A DNA stretch of 18,574 nucleotides from the NCBI GenBank assembly GCA_023392945.1, contig JAEWNB010000154.1, positions 1-18,574 of the forward strand, written 5' to 3'. Numbering within the stretch: the stretch's first letter is position 1; each line of letters starts with the position of its first letter. The notes under the pieces are model-generated. The model saw only the letters and a list, made by a program, of their open reading frames with translations. It was not told where the DNA came from and searched no databases. Origin of the DNA: Bacteroidota bacterium (GTDB taxonomy: Bacteria; Bacteroidota; Bacteroidia; Bacteroidales; WCHB1-69). A program made the position numbers and the translations under genes. Below, one piece after another: positions 13,906 to 18,574 of the stretch.

Positions 13906-16900
13906 ATGGCAGAAAAGAAATTTATAACATGCGACGGAAATTATGCTGCCGCACATGTTGCTTACATGTTTAGCGAAGTAGCCGCCATTTATCCTATCAC
14001 TCCGTCATCAACAATGGCAGAGTATGTTGACGAATGGGCTGCAAATGGTAGAAAAAACATTTTCGGTGAAACAGTAAAAGTGGTTGAAATGCAATCTGAA
14101 GCCGGTGCTGCCGGTGCAGTTCACGGCTCATTACAGGCAGGAGCTCTTACTACAACCTATACAGCTTCACAAGGATTATTGCTGATGATTCCAAATATGT
14201 ATAAAATTGCCGGCGAATTACTTCCCGGTGTATTTCATGTGTCAGCACGTGCATTGGCTGCTCAGGCACTCTCTATTTTTGGAGACCACTCTGATGTAAT
14301 GAGTACTCGTCAGACCGGTTTTGCTATGATTGCAACCGGCTCTGTTCAGGAAATTATGGATTTGGCTCCGGTAGCTCACCTTGCAGCTATAAAAGGAAGA
14401 GTTCCTTTCCTTCACTTCTTTGACGGATTCCGTACTTCTCACGAAATTCAAAAAGTGGAAGCTGCTGACCAAGAATTGGTTAAAAATCTAATTGATTGGG
14501 ATGCATTACAGGCATATCGTAACCGCTCTTTAAATCCGGAACATCCTGTTACCCGCGGAACTGCTCAAAATCCTGATATCTATTTCCAAACTCGCGAAGC
14601 TCAAAACAAATATTATGATGTTATTCCTGATCTTGTTGCCGATTATATGAAAGAAATGAGCAAAATCACCGGTCGTGAATATGCTCCATTTACATACTAC
14701 GGAGCTGCCGATGCTACCAATGTGGTGATTGCTATGGGTTCAATTACTGAAGTTCTTAAAACAGTTGTTGACAAACTGAATAACGAAGGTGAAAAAGTTG
14801 GAGTTGTTTCAGTTCATCTCTATCGTCCTTTCTCAACAAAATATTTATTCAATGTTTTGCCAAAGAGCGTTAAACGTATTTGTGTCCTCGACAGAACCAA
14901 AGAACCCGGTGCAAACGGAGATCCTTTGTACTTAGACGTTGTGGAAGCCTATTTCTCATGCCCATGTGGTTGCGAAAAACCAATGATTATCGGTGGTCGC
15001 TATGGATTATCTTCCAAAGATACTACTCCGGCACATATTCTGTCTGTTTTTGAAAATCTTAAATCATCAAATCCTAAAAATCAATTTACCGTTGGAATCG
15101 TTGATGATGTGACTCATAAATCTCTTCCTATTCTTCCGGAAATCTTTGTTCTCCCTAAAGGAACTTTTGAAGCCAAATTCTATGGCCTTGGAGCTGACGG
15201 GACTGTCGGAGCAAACAAAAATTCTATCAAAATTATTGGTGACAATACCAACAAATATAGTCAGGCTTATTTCGACTATGACAGTAAAAAATCAGGGGGT
15301 TATACTTGTTCTCATCTTCGTTTTGGCGACAAACCGATTATGGCTCCTTATTTAGTCGGAACTCCCGATTTTGTTGCAGTTCACGTTCCTGCCTATATTC
15401 ATAAATATGACTGCCTTAGAGGATTGAAACAAGGCGGAACATTCCTGTATAACTCTATTTGGGACATTGAAGGAACTAAAGAACAGCTTCCTGATCATGT
15501 TAAGAAATATCTTGCAGTGAATAAAATCAATATGTACATTATCAATGCAACTGCAATCGCTGAAGAGATAGGTCTTGGTAATCGTACAAATACCATTTTA
15601 CAGTCGGCCTTTTTCAAGATTTCCGGTGTAATTCCTTACGATCTGGCAGTTACCCAAATGAAGAAAGCTATTGACAAATCATACGGTCGAAAGGGGGAAC
15701 AGATTGTGAAGATGAATTATGCTGCTGTTGATGCCGGTGCTGATGTTATTAAAGTTGAAATTCCTTCAGAATGGGCAAATATTGTTGTAAAGAGCGAAAC
15801 CGATCATCGTGATCTTCCTGCTTTTGTAAAAAATATCATGGAACCCATGGTAGCTCAAAAAGGAAACGATCTTCCTGTCAGTGCATTTAATGAACTTACT
15901 GACGGCACTTTCCCTGCAGGTTCAACCGCTTACGAAAAACGAGGTGTTGCTGTGAACATTCCGCAATGGATTCCTGAAAATTGTATTCAGTGTAATCAAT
16001 GTTCACTGGTATGTCCTCACGCTGCCATCCGTCCGGTTGTGATGACCGACGAAGAGCTTAAAAATGCTCCCAAGAGTATGCAAACAGTCGAAATCAAAGC
16101 TCCAAAAGAACTATCAGGCATGCATTTCCGAGTTCAGGTTTCAGCAATGGATTGCTACGGCTGCGGAAGTTGTGCCGATGTTTGTCCGGCCAAAACCAAA
16201 GCTTTGGAAATGAAACCTCTGGAAACTCAACTTCACGAAGCTGAAAACTGGGAATATTCACAACATAAAGTTACCTATAAAGATGATCTGATTGACAAAA
16301 CTGCTTCTGTAAAGAACAGTCAGTTTGCTCAGCCTTTATTTGAGTTCTCAGGTGCCTGTGCAGGTTGCGGGGAAACTCCTTATATCAAGACTATTACTCA
16401 ATTATTTGGTGAACAGATGATTATTGCCAATGCTACCGGTTGTTCTTCCATTTACGGTGGTTCGGCTCCTGCAACTCCTTATTGTAAAAATAAAAAATCA
16501 GGCTTTGGTCCCGCATGGGCAAATTCTTTGTTTGAAGATAATGCCGAATATGGATTGGGAATGGCTGTAGCAACTCGTCAAATGCGCGACCGCCTCGAAC
16601 GTATTATGAAAGAAGCTATCGCAGAATGCAACTGCTGCTCTGCTGAACTAAAGGATTTATTCCGTGGATGGATTGAAAATCGGGAAAATACGCTTGAAAG
16701 TAAGAAAATTGGAGACCAGATTATCCTGTTGGCTCAAAAATGTGATTGTAGCTATTGCAAACAGATTGTTGAACTGAAACACCATCTTGCTAAAAAATCA
16801 CAATGGATTTTCGGCGGTGACGGCTGGGCTTATGATATCGGTTTCGGTGGATTAGACCATGTGTTGGCATCCGGCGAAAATGTAAATGTGCTTGTTCTTG

Positions 16901-17448
16901 ATACCGAAGTGTATAGTAATACCGGTGGACAGTCTTCAAAAGCTACTCCTGCAGGAGCAGTTGCAAAATTTGCCACTTCCGGAAAGAAAATCCGTAAGAA
17001 AGACCTCGGCATGATTGCTAAATCCTATGGCTATGTCTATGTTGCTCAAGTGGCTATGGGAGCTAATCAGGCACAATACTTCAAAGCTATTAAAGAGGCT
17101 GAAGCATTCAACGGTCCTTCCATCATTATTTGTTATGCTCCTTGTATCAATCACGGCATCAAGATCGGTATGGCTCATTCTCAACTTGAGGAAAAGAAAG
17201 CTGTAGAATGTGGCTACTGGCATCTTTGGAGATTCAATCCTGAACTTGAAGCAAAGGGTGAAAATGGCTTTATTTTAGATAGTAAAGAACCGGATTGGAG
17301 CAAATTCCAGGAATTCATTCTCGGAGAAGTTCGTTATGACTCTCTCAAGAAAACATTCCCCGAAGAAGCTGCCGAACTTTTCAAAGCAACTCAGGAAAAT
17401 GCTTTATGGCGCTATAACGGCTATAAGAAACTTGCTGAAGGAAAATAA
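13906..17448 (+). CDS. nifJ: Pyruvate:ferredoxin (flavodoxin) oxidoreductase, single-chain
   Basis: Cytoplasmic, oxygen-sensitive enzyme converting pyruvate, CoA and oxidised ferredoxin to acetyl-CoA, CO2 and reduced ferredoxin. The 1180 residues are full length for the homodimeric form. Domains in order: the N-terminal pyruvate-binding domain with YPITPSSTMAEYVDEW (29-44); domain II to about 400; the gamma domain from GLGADGTVGANK (about 427) to about 620; the EKR motif (677-679); a ferredoxin domain with two CxxCxxCxxxCP motifs (C693, 696, 699, 703 and C750, 753, 756, 760); and the thiamine-diphosphate domain. The latter has GDG at 971-973 with Asn1005 completing the cofactor motif. C818, C821, C846 and C1080 match the four ligands of the cluster nearest the cofactor. 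All key residues are present. It is monocistronic, with its own -7 box and a strong terminator. Pyruvate as substrate is the usual assignment; related 2-oxoacids cannot be excluded. Confidence 0.98.
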   Translation: MAEKKFITCDGNYAAAHVAYMFSEVAAIYPITPSSTMAEYVDEWAANGRKNIFGETVKVVEMQSEAGAAGAVHGSLQAGALTTTYTASQGLLLMIPNMYKIAGELLPGVFHVSARALAAQALSIFGDHSDVMSTRQTGFAMIATGSVQEIMDLAPVAHLAAIKGRVPFLHFFDGFRTSHEIQKVEAADQELVKNLIDWDALQAYRNRSLNPEHPVTRGTAQNPDIYFQTREAQNKYYDVIPDLVADYMKEMSKITGREYAPFTYYGAADATNVVIAMGSITEVLKTVVDKLNNEGEKVGVVSVHLYRPFSTKYLFNVLPKSVKRICVLDRTKEPGANGDPLYLDVVEAYFSCPCGCEKPMIIGGRYGLSSKDTTPAHILSVFENLKSSNPKNQFTVGIVDDVTHKSLPILPEIFVLPKGTFEAKFYGLGADGTVGANKNSIKIIGDNTNKYSQAYFDYDSKKSGGYTCSHLRFGDKPIMAPYLVGTPDFVAVHVPAYIHKYDCLRGLKQGGTFLYNSIWDIEGTKEQLPDHVKKYLAVNKINMYIINATAIAEEIGLGNRTNTILQSAFFKISGVIPYDLAVTQMKKAIDKSYGRKGEQIVKMNYAAVDAGADVIKVEIPSEWANIVVKSETDHRDLPAFVKNIMEPMVAQKGNDLPVSAFNELTDGTFPAGSTAYEKRGVAVNIPQWIPENCIQCNQCSLVCPHAAIRPVVMTDEELKNAPKSMQTVEIKAPKELSGMHFRVQVSAMDCYGCGSCADVCPAKTKALEMKPLETQLHEAENWEYSQHKVTYKDDLIDKTASVKNSQFAQPLFEFSGACAGCGETPYIKTITQLFGEQMIIANATGCSSIYGGSAPATPYCKNKKSGFGPAWANSLFEDNAEYGLGMAVATRQMRDRLERIMKEAIAECNCCSAELKDLFRGWIENRENTLESKKIGDQIILLAQKCDCSYCKQIVELKHHLAKKSQWIFGGDGWAYDIGFGGLDHVLASGENVNVLVLDTEVYSNTGGQSSKATPAGAVAKFATSGKKIRKKDLGMIAKSYGYVYVAQVAMGANQAQYFKAIKEAEAFNGPSIIICYAPCINHGIKIGMAHSQLEEKKAVECGYWHLWRFNPELEAKGENGFILDSKEPDWSKFQEFILGEVRYDSLKKTFPEEAAELFKATQENALWRYNGYKKLAEGK

Positions 17449-17471
17449 TTTTTTTAGATTGTATATTTTTC

Positions 17472-17501
17472 AAAAGGGACAGATTTAATTCTGTCCCTTT
17501 T
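17472..17501. terminator. Bidirectional intrinsic terminator between nifJ and the iron-sulfur gene
   Basis: A perfect 12-bp stem, AAAAGGGACAGA (17472-17483) with TCTGTCCCTTTT (17490-17501), closes a 6-nt loop TTTAAT. The arms end in A and T runs, so the RNA from either strand has a hairpin followed by U residues. It lies 23 bp after the nifJ stop codon and 12 bp beyond the end of the convergent gene, so it can stop both. Confidence 0.92.
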
Positions 17502-17513
17502 TATTATATACTT

Positions 17514-18350
17514 TTATAACCATTCTTCTTTCATGATTTCTCCACGCAAACTCACTTGGATTACCTTTAGCGGGATATTGCGTCTTGCCTGTTTGCGTGC
17601 TTCCTGACAGATTTTGAGCAGTCCGCTGCAACAAGGAACTTCCATTATCATAACCGTAAGGGTATTAATGCCGCCCTCATCAATCATAGCGGTAATTTTC
17701 TCTATATAGGAGTCAATTCCACTGTCTAACTTCGGACAAGCAATTGCCAATCTTTTTCCCTTTAGAAAATCGGCGTGGAAGTTTCCCATTGTATAAGCAC
17801 AACAATCGGCAGCTACCAACAAATCAGCTCCTTTAAGAAAGGAAGACATAGGAGAAAGAAGATGAAGCTGAACAGGCCACTGTTGCAAAGTACTTGCGGC
17901 TTTTACCTGAACATTTTCAGAATTTGCGGGTAAATCAAAAACCTGTTCTCTGCCTCCGGGGCAACCACATGCCTTCTTCTCTGAATGCTCTTGCTTAAAA
18001 GCAGGAATAGGGATATTATGTTCAACAAGATATTCCATACCTTCCTGAAGTAAGCCTGTTTCTCCATGGTCGTTCAGATGTTTTAAATGTGCTTTGATCA
18101 CTTCTATCCCCTTGGGAAGAAGTCTTTCCATTACTGCTTTTTCATTGTAGGCTTCTGCCTCTCGTTCTTCTTCAGTGATGGCTCCCTGCGGACAATCGCC
18201 AATGCAGGCGCCCAAGCCGTCACAATACAATTCGCTCACAAGAGCCGCTTTCCCGTTAATAAGCTGCAAGGCTCCTTCATGACAGCCGTCTACACACTGT
18301 CCACAACCATTGCATAACTCCTCGTCAATTTTAATTATTTTTCTTTTCAT
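17514..18350 (-). CDS. 4Fe-4S ferredoxin-like protein with extra cysteine pairs (hcp-associated type)
   Basis: Cytoplasmic iron-sulfur protein of 278 residues. The N-terminal 60 residues form a ferredoxin fold. The first cluster motif is complete (C13, C16, C19, C23). The second reads CDGLGACIGDCP, with Leu46 where the second cysteine would be, leaving C43, C49 and C53; this is known in this protein group and suggests a 3Fe-4S or otherwise modified cluster. The remaining 215 residues are not a standard ferredoxin. They contain CGC (128-130), the pairs C183-C184 and C240-C241 (VPCCSG), and C205, which could bind further metal or cycle as thiols. Proteins of this layout often sit beside hydroxylamine/nitric-oxide-reducing hybrid cluster protein genes (the gene called frdX in HcpR regulon work); that assignment is from memory and unverified here. 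The gene is convergent with nifJ, ends in the shared terminator, and has a palindrome upstream of its -7 box. A role in electron transfer during nitrosative or redox stress is inferred. Confidence 0.85.
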   Translation of the reverse strand: MKRKIIKIDEELCNGCGQCVDGCHEGALQLINGKAALVSELYCDGLGACIGDCPQGAITEEEREAEAYNEKAVMERLLPKGIEVIKAHLKHLNDHGETGLLQEGMEYLVEHNIPIPAFKQEHSEKKACGCPGGREQVFDLPANSENVQVKAASTLQQWPVQLHLLSPMSSFLKGADLLVAADCCAYTMGNFHADFLKGKRLAIACPKLDSGIDSYIEKITAMIDEGGINTLTVMIMEVPCCSGLLKICQEARKQARRNIPLKVIQVSLRGEIMKEEWL

Positions 18351-18395
18351 TGTTATATATTTTTGATTATTACTTTTTTATGTTTATTTACAATG

Positions 18396-18403
18396 CAAAA
18401 GTA
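18396..18403 (-). promoter_or_regulatory. Candidate -7 box of the iron-sulfur protein gene
   Basis: On the minus strand TACTTTTG (18403-18396) fits TAnnTTTG exactly. The predicted start site is near 18392, giving a leader of about 42 nt. There is no TTTG at the -33 position; the palindrome at 18427-18440 occupies the adjacent upstream position instead, as at activator-dependent promoters. Confidence 0.55.
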
Positions 18404-18426
18404 TAACTTCAGAAAGCATCATTTCG

Positions 18427-18440
18427 GTAACTTATGTTAC
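18427..18440. promoter_or_regulatory. Crp/Fnr-like palindromic operator GTAAC-N4-GTTAC
   Basis: GTAAC (18427-18431) and GTTAC (18436-18440) are perfect reverse complements around TTAT. Five-base arms with a 4-bp centre are typical of Crp/Fnr-family sites. The centre (18433.5) is about 41-42 bp upstream of the start site predicted from the -7 box, the classic class II activation position. A nitrosative-stress regulator of the HcpR type is a reasonable candidate given the gene it precedes; the identity is inferred. Confidence 0.55.
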
Positions 18441-18497
18441 AAATAATATTGTTTTGACCCGTAAAAAAACGAGGATTTATTATTATTAATTGAGTTG

Positions 18498-18527
18498 CAA
18501 ATATACATTATTTTTTATTAAACCAAA
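18498..18527 (-). promoter_or_regulatory. Possible second upstream promoter, leftward
   Basis: On the minus strand TTTG (18527-18524) is followed after 18 bp by TATATTTG (18505-18498), a perfect TAnnTTTG. The spacer is one base short of the usual range. It would give a long leader of about 140 nt running through the palindrome, so it may be a second promoter of the iron-sulfur gene or a chance match in A/T-rich DNA. Confidence 0.25.
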
Positions 18528-18574
18528 CTTTCTAATTATTTTGTAGTATATTGATTATTATTGTTTTATGCCGT

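Noticed and set aside
18568..18574. ATG near the right edge as the start of a divergent gene
   Set aside because: Only two codons are visible, with no supporting signal.

Overview
The window comes from an anaerobic, low-GC (by eye, under 40%) member of the Bacteroidota, probably Bacteroidales-like. The evidence is the gene content: a one-polypeptide pyruvate:ferredoxin oxidoreductase, a dicluster-type ferredoxin, a giant secreted alpha-2-macroglobulin, a PiT transporter fused to a PhoU-like domain and a stand-alone LuxE-like acyl transferase. Several genes also have the Bacteroidota -7 promoter box TAnnTTTG upstream, and Shine-Dalgarno sequences are weak or absent. No RNA genes, insertion sequences, phage genes or CRISPR arrays were seen.

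Layout, left to right. (1) 1-1767, + strand: CstA-type pyruvate/peptide transporter, cut by the left edge. (2) 1768-4026, - strand: PiT phosphate transporter with a C-terminal PhoU-like domain; its stop codon touches the CstA stop codon. The 111-bp gap upstream of it holds four 7-bp direct repeats on an 11-bp helical phase, the geometry of Pho boxes. (3) 4138-10008, - strand: a 1956-residue exported alpha-2-macroglobulin with an intact thioester motif. (4) 10205-11185, + strand: LuxE/PaaK-like acyl-activating protein, divergent from the macroglobulin. (5) 11186-11583: a 398-bp convergent spacer with two perfect inverted repeats and a six-copy, 21-22-bp tandem array of near-palindromes. (6) 11584-13725, - strand: CPA2 cation:proton antiporter with a Usp-like C-terminal half. 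(7) 13906-17448, + strand: pyruvate:ferredoxin oxidoreductase (nifJ), with a strong intrinsic terminator at 17472-17501 that also serves the convergent next gene. (8) 17514-18350, - strand: a 278-residue iron-sulfur protein resembling the ferredoxin-like gene that accompanies hcp. A GTAAC-N4-GTTAC palindrome lies about 41-42 bp upstream of its predicted start site. The right 224 bp hold its promoter region and nothing else that can be supported.

How the genes fit together. CstA (pyruvate uptake), NifJ (pyruvate oxidation to acetyl-CoA with reduction of ferredoxin) and the ferredoxin-like protein fit anaerobic pyruvate and redox metabolism, but they are separate transcription units. The PiT-PhoU fusion and the Pho-box-like repeats suggest a phosphate-responsive unit. 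No entirely new multi-gene system is evident. The parts most worth a second look are the phased repeats before the phosphate transporter, the Crp/Fnr-like palindrome before the iron-sulfur protein, and the tandem palindrome array.
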